A stretch of 64,000 nt of DNA. Origin: Vitis vinifera (lineage: Eukaryota; Streptophyta; Magnoliopsida; Vitales; Vitaceae). The stretch spans positions 10,843,001-10,907,000 of the forward strand of contig NC_081822.1 in the NCBI RefSeq assembly GCF_030704535.1, read 5' to 3'. This document shows positions 1 through 22,033 of the stretch, piece by piece (within the stretch, counting starts at the first letter, position 1; each line of letters begins with the position of its first letter). Made by a program: the position numbers and the translations under genes. The notes under the pieces are model-generated. The model was not told the DNA's origin, did no database searches, and saw only the letters and a program-made list of their open reading frames with translations.

Positions 1-69
1 TACTTGATACTGATGTTAAAGTTTGTGATGTGATAGTTTCCTGAGCAACAAGCATCAATGTAAGAATCA

Positions 70-9918
<9,849 letters not shown>

Positions 9919-9983
9919 TGCTTTTGGTGGGAAGTACTGTGGAGCTTCGCTGAGGGGCTTGTATAGGACGCCCCTTTACACAA

Positions 9984-11303
9984 ATGACCCTAGTTTTAAA
10001 TTAAAAAAAAACCCTCAAAATAGACTTTTGTTTTTTTTTTAGTAATCGGTTTGGATTATCCATTCACAGTTAGTAAGCGGGCCATGATTTCAAGCCCGCT
10101 GGATCTGGGCTTAAAATGGATCAATATAGACAAAGTTGGGCTTGAAATTAAACATGGAAGGAACCGGGCCCAGGCGAAACTCTTGTCACTTCACACATTT
10201 TGATTATAATGTTATTATACCCTAGAATGAAAGGCATTTATTGCAATGATGTAATCTTTAAAAAATGATACATGAAAAAAATTTCATAGCACTCATCTTC
10301 TATAAGAAAAATTATAAAGGTTTTTATTTGATTCTCAGCCATGTAGCTGTAGTAGATTTAGAGGGTCTTCCGTAAATCAGTTTAATCACTTAATAACTTA
10401 ATTTAAGTTATTAAATAGATTAAATATATTTAGTAATTAATTTAATATTTAAATTATTTTAATTTTAAGTATTAAATTAAAATAGTTAACTTACTTTTTA
10501 TTTCAAATCTTTTTTACCTCCATTACCCACATTTATAATTGTATATTTTAAAATTATAATTCCATATCCATATATAACTCATTTTTTGTAATAAATATTT
10601 TATATATCTCCAATACTTTAAATATAAATAAATTTATTACTTAAAATTAATGAAAATAATTTGAAGTTAAAAATAATGAAGATAAATGTGTCGATTTGAT
10701 GATTTAGAATAAATTTAAAATTAATTTTATTCAACAACTTTAATGCTTAAATAAAAAAAAACAATAAGTTTAAAATTAATAACTTAATAACAATTTAAAT
10801 TAAAGTCAACTTAAGTTATTAACTAATAAATATTAAGTTTACCGAATATTCACTTAATAGAAATTGTAAAAATAATTTGTTAATAAAAATCATTAATGTA
10901 GAGAATCATTTTTAAGAGCCTTTTACAAAATTATGACTGCCTCTTTACGAATTAATGGGTACGTTAGCTTCAAGAGTAATTTGGTTGGTTCTTTATATGC
11001 AAAAGATAAATGCTTTTTATATCCCCAATTGAAAAGATATGCAAAATAAGATCCATCAATTCATAGTTCAAACCACGTCGTGTGATTGTAATAATGTTTC
11101 TTGTTTTATCAACTTTAAAATTAAGGGTGCTGTGAGATGTTACTTTTTGAATAAGACCATTCATTTGCAAAAGAAATGGAAGCACACTGACACAGCCCAC
11201 ATTTTTCGTTTTCTAACGAATGCGACATTTCATTGCAACATATAAGACACCATGCTTGAAAATGATAGGCAGTCTCTTTCTCGCTTGTGTCATCGACGCG
11301 GAT
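9984..11303. other. OTC upstream / array-flanking spacer
   Basis: No gene seen. The central 10366-10850 part is a possible AT-rich inverted-repeat element, described separately. The rest is AT-rich non-coding DNA. Confidence 0.5.
10366..10850. mobile_element. Possible AT-rich MITE with imperfect inverted ends
   Basis: The left end reads TCTTCCGTAAATCA and, soon after, ACTTAATAACTTAA. The reverse complement of the right end reads ATTCGGTAAACTTA and then GTTAATAACTTAAG. The interior is almost wholly A/T. No target-site duplication was identified, so the borders are approximate. Confidence 0.35.
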
Positions 11304-12837
<1,534 letters not shown>

Positions 12838-12968
12838 TATTTTCAAAATTAAGGACGAAATCAAATAAAATAATTAAAAGATAGTTAATTTGAGGAAGTA
12901 TTAATAATGCTTGATGAAGTACTGATATTGGCTCGTTTCTGGTGATGGAAAGAAGAGGAATGGTTGCA

Positions 12969-12975
12969 TTTTATA
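12969..12975 (-). promoter_or_regulatory. TATA box of the DFR pseudogene
   Basis: TATAAAA on the minus strand, about 130 bp above the pseudogene ATG. The bases around it (CGAATTTCAT) align with those upstream of the DFR TATA box (CGATTTCAT), which supports shared promoter ancestry. Confidence 0.6.
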
Positions 12976-12992
12976 CACCGAATTTCATCGTC

Positions 12993-13127
12993 GTCGTTTA
13001 CGCTTGGAAGTATGTATTATACTAGTATTACGCTTGGATGCCACTGCCGTCGTTTACGCTTGGAAGTATGTATTATACTAGTATTACGTTTGGATACCAC
13101 CGTCGTCGTTTACGCTTGGACATGTAT
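12993..13127. repeat. 56 bp tandem repeat, about 2.4 copies
   Basis: Units start at 12993, 13049 and 13105 with GTCGTTTACGCTTGGA. The first two units differ at a few positions and the third is truncated. Each unit carries the core ACGCTTGGA (or close variant) twice. The array lies between the pseudogene TATA box and its G-box/MYB-like module. Confidence 0.9.
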
Positions 13128-13144
13128 GCTACCAGTAGGTTTGG

Positions 13145-13161
13145 GCACGTGGGTGGTAGCT
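13145..13161. promoter_or_regulatory. G-box/MYB-like module upstream of DFR pseudogene
   Basis: GCACGTGGGTGGTAGCT contains the G-box CACGTG at 13146-13151. It differs at one base from 16811-16827 in the DFR promoter. It is 308 bp from the pseudogene ATG, against 176 bp in DFR; the intervening tandem repeat accounts for most of the difference. Confidence 0.6.
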
Positions 13162-14166
13162 AGGTGGCAGACCAGTTGATGAGATTAAGAGATTTCATTA
13201 CTTTAGCGGCACATAGACAGAAAGTGGGCAAAGTGAATTGACTTTGTGTGTCCCATACGTGGCATGAAAGGACAGCGCGGCTACGTGTAACTTGGTGGTG
13301 TCAGGTGGCATGGAATTAAACGGTCAAAGATCACGTGGCACAATCCTACCAAACACATAAGGTGTCGATGCCTGTCAATTTATTGCTTCATTCTTTAATC
13401 ATCACACTCACCGCAAAAGGGATTTTGTTATTATTCCCAGGAATCTTTTAAATAAAGAAGAAATTTGACATGGTTCTTTTACAATTTATGATTATTTTTA
13501 TCTATATCTACAACATTGAGGATGGATTGCATTGTTGGATTTGTTTTTAACTAGTGATTTTTAAACTTTGTCCGATTGCTTTGTGATATTGCATATGGTT
13601 TTGTGATACAATATCATAAACTTTCATCCACTAAAAAAAAAAAAAAAAATTTACTACATATTAACTATTTGCAAGTTTTTGTAAAATAACTCCCGTGATA
13701 AGGAAAAAGAAGACATTAAGACATCCTCCTGGTCCAACCACTGACACTATAAGATCCTTTTTATCATATTATTAAAAAAAAAAAAAACATCCCTTTATCA
13801 TATAAAATTTCCATTAATGGAAATTGCAGAAGAAAAATGTTGTAGATGATTGCGGGTCCAAAAACAAGCTTTTGTCGCATGGGCTTCACCCTATGCAAAC
13901 ACAAACGACTAGGAGAGACTGGGCTCATGGTGGGGGAATGCATGCCCATGCAGAGACCACCTTGGGCCATTCCGTTTTATTAAAGCTCAAAGGGAACGAA
14001 CTCTCATTTCCGGCACATTGACCATTAGAATAATTTCCTTTAATGGATAAAATAGTACACAAATTTCATACATAGTTGGCCAAATCAAACTACCAGAAAA
14101 CCTTGATTCCACAGAATGAAGGACATTTCTACGCTCTCGCTAGAAAGCCTGACAGAAATTCTTCTT
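13162..14166. other. Spacer between DFR and its pseudogene
   Basis: No gene seen. It holds A-runs at about 13634-13649 and 13773-13786 and otherwise mixed AT-rich sequence. The part nearest 14166 is the DFR 3' flank and probably contains its 3'UTR. Confidence 0.5.
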
Positions 14167-16635
14167 CTAGGTCTTGCCATCTACAGGTTTCTCATGTGAA
14201 GGGGGAAGCAATCCCTTGGCCCGGCATGTGTCCACAGCTCCAGTAAACATGTCCTCTAAGCTGTATTTAAACTCAAACCCCAAATCTGTCAGCTTCTTGG
14301 AGGAGAAACAGACACTCTTCAAGTTCTCATCAACACCTTTGAACCTGGGCACCAACATTCAGTTAGCTCTATAAAACAGATGCCCTTATTTTAATCAAGT
14401 CCCAGTGCTATAATCCAAAAACAAGGCATGTCAAAATTTAGGAAGGATTTAAAGGCTAACTCTGTGGGGATATTATACTCGGGGTATTTTTCTCTAAGCA
14501 TTTTTGCAAGATCGAGAATGATACAATCGTGGGAGGAGCAAATGTAACGTCCCTCTGCCTTAGGATTCTCAAACAAGTAAATATGAGCATTGCAGAGGTC
14601 ATCCAGGTGAACAAATTGGCCCTGCCGTATAATTGAATAATGAGCTTCGTTTCCTGTAACCAAACACAAAAATAAGGTGAATAGGGACAGCACTCATGCT
14701 TTTAAGTACTCTGGCAGAAAAAAAGAAGTACCAGTGATCGGGGAAAGAGCAGTTATGAGGCTTGGAGGCATTGATGACATTATGAAGGGGCCAACCACAA
14801 GAGTCGGTATGATAGTGATGAAGTCAATGTTATTTTCCTTGGCATACTTCCATGCAGCTTGCTCAGCCAGTGTCTTGGAGACAAAGTACATCTGAACAGC
14901 AGAAGAAAATGTTTCTCTTCTAAGTTGTTGCCTTCTAAAAAACTTCCTTGAAAGCATTTTACAGGTTTGGTATTTTTCACCTCTAAAAATTCCTTCAAAT
15001 GGATGAGAACATACAGATAAAGTTTAAAATTTAATTCAAGTTGTGAAAATGATTTTGAAACTTAGGAAAACCATGAAGTTTTCAATTGAATTAGAGCATT
15101 TCAATGATTTTCAACATATGTTTTGCTATTTGATAATTTTTTGAGTAACCACTTCCTGAACATTTGTGTATGAGTATATCAAAAACTAGAAGTTGAAATA
15201 CAAACCCATGCAGTCATCTTTTTAGCCCGGCAAAATTCCATATCACTCCAGCAGCTTTCATCGTACACTGGCAGTTGGTGTTCTTGAATGTTCACAGTTC
15301 CTGCGGAGGATGTGAATACAAGCCTTCTGACAGTCTTTGCGGCAGCACACGATTTCATTATGCCCAACATCCCTTCAATAGTTGGCTTTATCACTTCATT
15401 CTGAAATACAGAAAAAAACAATCGACTTTGTAATTATAATCTATAGTTAATCATGAACAAACAGCCATTTCATTTGTGGACAATCAACCCATACATGTCG
15501 GAATTCAGTAATATAGGGACCACACAACCTCAAGGGAGCTTGATCGAGTCCAAAGTGGGTTTCATAATAGAAGAATAAGCACATGTGCTTTAGAAACTAA
15601 AAACCAATTACGGTATCTCCCGCTCGCATAAAGAAATTGCTTTCCCATTTTGAAATAGCAATTTCAGGGGAAGAAGATTGTCTTCCAAACCCTTTATCCG
15701 ACGCCCCTTTGGTATATCCGTTTCTGGTCTTTTAATTTTCCTATAGCCACCAGAGGATGGTCGCGGATTGGTTGGTGACCCAAATTCTACTCCAAATTGA
15801 ATAGGGCAGAGCCTGGTTCGATTGACAAAAGTGAAGAAGTTCTCTGAAATTGGTCACGGCCCATATGAATGGACTAGAGCCAGACTCACCCACTTTTCTA
15901 CTGTTTGCTTATCAACCTAATTGACCATTGTATTCCGCCCCGTATTCTGGACAGGAGGATACAAAAAAAATCACTCCATACACAGTCTACATCGGAAATC
16001 ACAGGACCTATGGCAAAGACAATATACTGTTATCGCCATGTCATCTGTGATACCCACTAAGATTTCAATTTGGGGAGCCAAAACCCAGCAGCCACTGAAA
16101 AAGGGCATGACTCTTTCACCTGCTGCCGCAACAGCCAGAAACACCGGCCTGTCCAAGGTTCTAAATCATTCTTCTTAAATTTCCTTAAAAGATTTTGTAG
16201 CACACCCAGGCACATGTAATTTAGGTATTTCATTCTGAGAACAGTACCTCAGGATCCTTCGATTCAAAATCCATGGGTGTGGCAACATGGAAGACGCCGG
16301 TGCAGCCTTTAATAGCTTCATCGAAACTTCCTTCATCAGCAAGATCTGCCTTCCAGAGAGTCAGATGCGTCTCCGCTTTGGGCAAGTCCAGCAAATGCTT
16401 CACTTTTTTCACGTTAGCTGAGCACAAAACAGTCACAAAATCCATCAACCATTTTGGGTCAATTAAAGAAAAAAGAAAAGAAAAAAGCGAAGAAGTAGAG
16501 TGAAAAAGAAACCCTACTTGGATCGCGAACGGTGGCCCGAACAGTATAGCCGCGCTCCAGGAGCCTCATGACCAGCCATGAACCGATGAAACCGGAGGCA
16601 CCGGTGACGCACACGGTTTCACTTTGTGAACCCAT
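14167..16635 (-). CDS. DFR: Dihydroflavonol 4-reductase
   Basis: Reduces dihydroflavonols with NADPH to leucoanthocyanidins, the committed step towards anthocyanins and condensed tannins; cytosolic or ER-associated. Six exons: 16635-16518, 16417-16248, 15400-15206, 14891-14732, 14653-14461 and 14344-14167. They total 1014 nt and encode 337 residues. Residues 10-18 (VTGASGFIG) form the Rossmann dinucleotide loop. The catalytic triad is S128, Y163 and K167 (MYFVSK). N133 is the Asn known to govern dihydroflavonol preference in DFRs. The sequence agrees with the grape DFR of known structure as I recall it, which fixes both gene and species. The start is MGSQSE; an upstream in-frame ATG would add a hydrophobic extension lying largely in the 5'UTR. 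A TATA box is at 16728-16734, and a cluster of MYB-like sites and a G-box lies above it. Confidence 0.98.
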
Positions 16636-16727
16636 ACTTCTCAAAAATGATCCGGGGAAGAAAATGAAAGCAACAAGAAAGATTGGAAGGCCCAAATTGT
16701 TTTGTTGCTTCCTCGCCGATTCCAGGA

Positions 16728-16734
16728 TTATATA
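16728..16734 (-). promoter_or_regulatory. TATA box of DFR
   Basis: TATATAA on the minus strand, 93 bp above the DFR start codon. The context reads GCATATATAATCC. Confidence 0.75.
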
Positions 16735-16781
16735 TGCACTCGATTTCATATCTAACACCCTGTTTTGGCCTCGTTTAGACG

Positions 16782-16833
16782 GGTTGGTGGTGTGGGCCTC
16801 TACGGTTGTAGCACGTGGATGGTAGCTCCTACC
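16782..16833. promoter_or_regulatory. Predicted MYB-bHLH module of the DFR promoter
   Basis: Within 52 bp: ACCAACC on the minus strand (16782-16788, AC-element type), CGGTTG (16803-16808, MYB core), the G-box CACGTG (16812-16817) and CCTACC (16828-16833). GGTAG at 16821-16825 pairs with CTACC at 16829-16833 as an inverted repeat. It lies 50-100 bp above the TATA box. DFR genes are known targets of MYB-bHLH-WD40 complexes; assigning these particular sites is inference. Confidence 0.55.
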
Positions 16834-17669
16834 TGCTCACTCTTTCTAAGGATTGTAGTTTCGAATTTGCTAGTTAAGAAGTCTTCCACGAGCGTCACAA
16901 CTTCTAGAAATCCAATTTCACGAACTGTAGGAAGGAAGAAGGTTAGCTGGTCATGCGGGTGGCGCCCATCGCTCTCGGGGTCCAATAGTTTATTCACCAT
17001 CATAATAAATTCTCGCATGATTCGGGGAAAATGCACTTCAACACAGCGTGAGCCCTTCGAAATATCTTCTATAGCAAGAAGCAAGCCACCAAATCTTCCA
17101 ATGAAATATATATATCGTTTGCGATGGGAACTCGTGTAATTGTCGAAAAGCGTTAAAAAAAGAATGGCATTAGGAACAATCTTTACACGATTAATTTCTT
17201 ATCTGATCCGCTAATGACAACTTGGGATATACTTCTTTCCCATTTATGCAACGAGGCAAAATCATCAGAATATGGAAGATCGTGATGGCCTCCCTATTAC
17301 GCAATCAGAAGATCAGGAGTCCAATATGCTCGTAGGAACGGTACTGGAAAAGGCATGAAGAAATAAAGGAAAAATTCAAGTATTAATGACTAATAAGCTT
17401 TCCCCCATTCATGGTCCCTAGTTGACTGATTGAAAAGTCAAAAGTGACAACTGAACCCACGAGCTACAGCTACAGCTACAGTATTTTTTTCCACAATTTT
17501 TTCGTGGCACTGCTTTCTGCTCCTTAGTGGATGCCCAAAGCTCTTGACGAAGCTTTATGATGAAAATTTTAACCTTTATTTAAACCAAATGCACTTTGTA
17601 ATTGGATTGAGAGATGGATGATTAACTTTTGATCAGCTATGCTTTCTTAGGATACATCTTCTTTTTATT
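16834..17669. other. DFR distal upstream region
   Basis: No gene recognised. Two overlapping open frames (16765-17139 plus, 16800-17084 minus) have no family resemblance I can name and overlap the promoter. A short AGCTAC repeat lies at about 17460-17481. Confidence 0.5.
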
Positions 17670-20060
17670 TGTAAAGCCCTCATATTTAATTTAAAAGAGT
17701 TTCTCATTTTTAAAACATTCCCAAAATCCTTTTTAAATCAAAACACCAATTTTATAGAGAAATAAAATTTTAAAACTTAACAAAAATATTTTGAAGTAAA
17801 ACCGAGATATAAAGTGAATTAAGAAACATAAAGTAATTATTTATTACTATCATTTTTATTTTATTTTTCCTCATTTCTTCCCAACCTACCTACTCCACCT
17901 AACCCCCTGCGCATTCCCTTCTTCGCTACCCGCCTCCCCTCTAACTTCTTTTATTTTTGTTATTTTTTTCTCCATTCTTTCCTAGACCAAGAAAAAGCCA
18001 CATAAGGACACCAAGACGGTCGCTTGTCTCCCTCCCCACTTCTCCAATTTTCTTACTCTCCTTTCTTCTTTCTTTTGCTCCTCTTCCTTTTCGTTTTCCT
18101 TTTTTCCTTTTATTTTTATTTCCCAATAACCTATTAAACCTCATTGCTACCGGTGACACCACCATAGGTGACACCATCGGCCAGTTGCCACGGTGAGCTA
18201 CGGTCGGCTGGTGACCCATTCCCTTCTCTCACACTCTCACCTTATCCATTTTTCATCTTTTATTATTATTATTATTATTTTTTTCCTTTTTTTTTTCACT
18301 TTCTTTCTTTCCCCTCCAACTCCACCTTTTTATTATCATTTTATTTTATTTCTCCTTTTCATGTTTTTTCTTTCTTTCTTTCCCCTTCAACTCCACTATG
18401 AGTCAATCCATAAGTTCTTAAAAAAGTATAACTCTATTTATGCATTTTTTTATTTTATTTTATTTTTCTCTTAATTTGATTTCAATGGTAATTACATGTG
18501 AAATTTAGATTTTGAATTAATATGAAATTTAAGCTTTAGTAAATTAATATGAAATTTGTGTTGTTAATGAAATTTGGTGGATTGATTTATGGCTGATATG
18601 GATTTTACCATTTTAAATTATTTAATTTGACATGAGATAATTGTGAGTTATTTTGTACGATTATTTTAGGTTTGATTTTAACTGTGGATTTGGGATTGTA
18701 TATTAAATTGGAATTGGATGTATATTAAATTGGAATTGGATGACGTGATATGAAATTTAGATCTAATTAAATTTATTTTGATTTGTTTTATTTTATGCTA
18801 GGTTGATTATGCTTGTATATTGACCTATAATCTTGAAATTTTGAACTAGGGTTTATAACAAGTGAGATATTTTGTTGGGTTATATTTATTAATTTGGATC
18901 CATTTTAATTTATGAAATTTATTAGACAACTTTGAATTTGTACTTGAATATCTATTTTGGACTTTGTATATTCCTAAATATTTACATTTGACTATTTTTA
19001 TTTTTACATGAACCAATTCCATTACTCTCATTGGAATTCTATTGGTCCAGTTTGAATTTATAACATATGGGAATTCCTCTCCGCCGTCATTCCATCCGGA
19101 TGTCTCACACCCGGAATTCTTCTCCGCCGCCATTCTATCCGGATGTCTCACACCCGGAATCCTTTTCCGTCGACATTTCACTCGGATGCCTCACACCCGA
19201 AATCCTGTCTGCTGACGTTCAACCTTCCCCGGATATCTTGCATCCGGAATTCTGTCCGGCTGACATTCCACCTTCTTCTCCATCCTTAGAGCATTTTCTT
19301 GAGGTTCCCAAGATCCCATTTTCAATAAATTTGGCCGCTATTTTCTTTTCGACGAGCAACTTCCGAATTTTTCATGATTTTAAAAAGATTTAAAATAAGC
19401 ATGAATTTAAATTCTGTAATTCCGAGTGATGGAGTTTACGGAATTAATTCATGCAAAATAAACGGGCTTTGGTGGGGGCCCGATATCAAATAAATTTCCT
19501 TTAAAATAAAAATGGATTTGAATGGAATGTCATGCGTGCTATTGGTGATTCTTTCTGTTTGGTGATATGAGTGACATACTTTATGTTCATTACTATGCAC
19601 TAACCCTATTTTGTGATAGCGCGTTGCCGTTTGCTGATCAGGTACGCACCCACTTCCACTTTGGTTATTCTCTATGCATATTCTGATACTCATACGTGCA
19701 TGATAGATTCGGGTAGCCATTGATTTCCTTATTAGATGCCATGATTGTTTCATTTTATTAGTAGAGACCCGTTTTTAGGGACTTAGAAGGGTGCTACGGT
19801 TTTTACCGTACCTTCCTGATAAGTAACCTGACCCCCGAACCCGATCCGGTTTTTCGCAGATCACCTTTTTCAAAATAAGGAGTCACATTTAGGGTTTTTC
19901 TTTTTTATTTTGTTTACCTTTTAAAAAATAAAACAAAAATAAGTGGCGACTCCAACTCATTTTCTTAATAAATGAAAATCATAATTTTTCGAAATCAAAA
20001 TCGAGCTCACCATCGAGTGGGAAACGCATTGAGCTGAAATGCGAGGTCCACAAAGCCTTA
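17670..20060 (+). mobile_element. LTR-retrotransposon-like segment (gypsy type, solo leader region)
   Basis: The block starts near TGTAAAGCCCTC (17670), runs through a pyrimidine-rich part (17.9-18.4 kb), and includes short tandem repeats at 19.07-19.27 kb. At 19944-19954 it reaches TGGCGACTCCA, which fits the 3' end of plant tRNA-Arg and so looks like a primer-binding site. The 19759-20056 part (GTGCTACGG, TGGCGACTCC, GAGTGGGAAACGCATTGAGC) resembles a high-copy repeat I associate with gypsy-type leaders in plants. No gag or pol is present. Borders and class are inferred. Confidence 0.4.
19072..19275 (+). repeat. Degenerate 42-48 bp tandem repeat
   Basis: Four to five diverged units share CCGGAATTC, TCCGCCGNCATTC and CGGATGTCTCACACC motifs. 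The period is close to 42-48 bp, a multiple of three, so one frame stays open and reads Pro-rich repeats, but there is no sign of a real gene. Confidence 0.75.
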
Positions 20061-20657
20061 AATAATTTTTTTAATAAGAATGGAATTTGCAAAATGAAGT
20101 TATAGAAATCATCTTTTTTAAAATAAAATTCGATTGAAAATATTTTTTATAAATAAATTGTAAAAAAAACAACACTTTTTTTTAGATAAAAAAAATAGAA
20201 ATCAAATTAAAATACATTTATAAATAAATTTGTAAAAAATCATTCATTTCTTGTAAAAGCAAGTAAAAATAATTTTTATTATCAAATTGAAATTTTGTAA
20301 TAAATTCTTTTGATATAATAAGTATAAATAACTTTTTTTTTTTAAATTGAATACAAATGAAATTGAATCACATCACTTGAAGAAAATAAATGGACACTTT
20401 TTTTTTATAAATAAATAATTTGAAATCATTAATTTAAAATTGTTTTTAACAAAATCCTTTGAAATTTCTTGAAAACTAATTCTTCGAAATATTTTTTTTA
20501 TTTAGTACAATAAATCATTTTATATAATTCTCTTGTCATTTATTTTGTACATTCTTATAATCCGACTTTATCATCATTTTTGTATATATTGATTTATGTT
20601 CTTAGTCTTAATATCCATAATTAATTAATTAATTTTCACAAATCTCTCTACTTGTTT

Positions 20658-20872
20658 AGTAGAGACCGTAAGTATACGGGTTTAGAAAGGTGTTATGACT
20701 TTTTCAAATAATGAGTCACATATGTTTTTTTTCTCCTTATTTTGTTTTCCCCTTAAAAAATAAAATAAAAATAAGTAATAACTTCAAGTTTTTTTTTTTC
20801 AAAAAGTCAAATTTTCACAAATAAAAAGTGAATCTCACTACGTACATGAAAAATGCGGGTCCACATAATATT
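20658..20872 (+). repeat. Second, decayed copy of the gypsy-like leader
   Basis: Begins TAGTAGAGACCG and continues through ACGGGTTTAGAAAGGTGTTATGAC, GAGTCACATATG, AATAAAAATAAGT and AAAAATGCGGGTCCACA. Each piece aligns in order with 19759-20056 in the same direction. Confidence 0.6.
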
Positions 20873-21128
20873 TATCCTAATTTCTTGTATTTGTAATTCC
20901 AAAAGCTTTACCAATAAAAAAAAATGCATACTGATCTTGAAATTAATGACTTTGAATCAATCTAAATCCAAATTTGATAGATATTCAAAGTTTTCTCTAA
21001 ATAGATAAGACTCAAAAGTAAATTGCATCTAATCAATAATAAATTGAACAAAATTATAATAAACTAATAAAAAATACACTAAAATTTACTATTAAAAAAA
21101 ATGAAATTTCTACCATTTTTTCATTTAA

Positions 21129-21179
<51 letters not shown>

Positions 21180-21799
21180 CATGATATTGTATATTAACAT
21201 TTAAATTATATTATAAACATATTTTTTAATCCAAATTTTTTGTTTTACAAAATGAGCAATATATAGAAAATTGAAAAATTAAGAAAATAAACAAGAGAAA
21301 TGAATTTATGATCCATTAAAATGTATATCCCATACTCAAGAAAAAAAATGATTGAATGAATTATTTCATCACTTCCCTAATTTTATATTTGATTTAATAT
21401 TTAATTTAATATAAGATTTGATAAGTAGTAATATTAATTTTTTTTTTCTTGATAACCATGCATCTATCTCCATACCTTATCCTTTATTGCATTTTTCCAA
21501 TTCTTAGAGACGATGTCGATTGTCGGAGGGAGAAAACATTAATGTTAGGGAGATGAAGAATCCAAAACATGGTTTCAGTGGAGAGATTAGTGATGGAGAA
21601 AAGTGATGGGCAGTCTCTTTTAACAATGCAGGATGGACATAGAAGACCCAAAGAAGTTTACAATGGAGATGAGAAGCGGAGAAACACATGCCCACGCATT
21701 GCCGTAATCAAATCCCCCCTCACAAGTATTTTTGTTGCTCTGTTTTTCATTCCGATCTCCACAATTTTTATTTTGTGTTTCTCCGTGTAGTGGGGTCAT
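20873..21799. other. AT-rich spacer with TA microsatellite
   Basis: No gene seen. A long (TA)n run lies at about 21131-21177 and is likely polymorphic. Confidence 0.6.
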
Positions 21800-22033
21800 G
21801 TTTTGTGACCCATTCTGAAATTTTGAATTTAGGCTTGGAAGATTTCATAGACCGAAGCCCATGTACAATCGAAAAGGCAAAACACATCAAACATCGTACA
21901 TAACAATGAAATTTCCACATAAATGAGAGCAAAGCACATAAGTCACAGTTTTAGTGGCCAACATTATCGCCTAATATGGTACAACCATGAAGTCTATAAG
22001 AAATATGATAGAAGAGAGGGATAAGAGTTCGAA

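Noticed and set aside
16765-17139. Open frames on both strands above DFR
   Set aside because: They overlap the promoter, match no family I know and have no splice context.
18193-18474. Phe-rich open frames
   Set aside because: They come from a T/C-rich simple stretch inside an LTR-like block.
19067-19393. Pro-rich 108-codon gene
   Set aside because: The frame is open only because the tandem repeat period is a multiple of three; there is no gene context.
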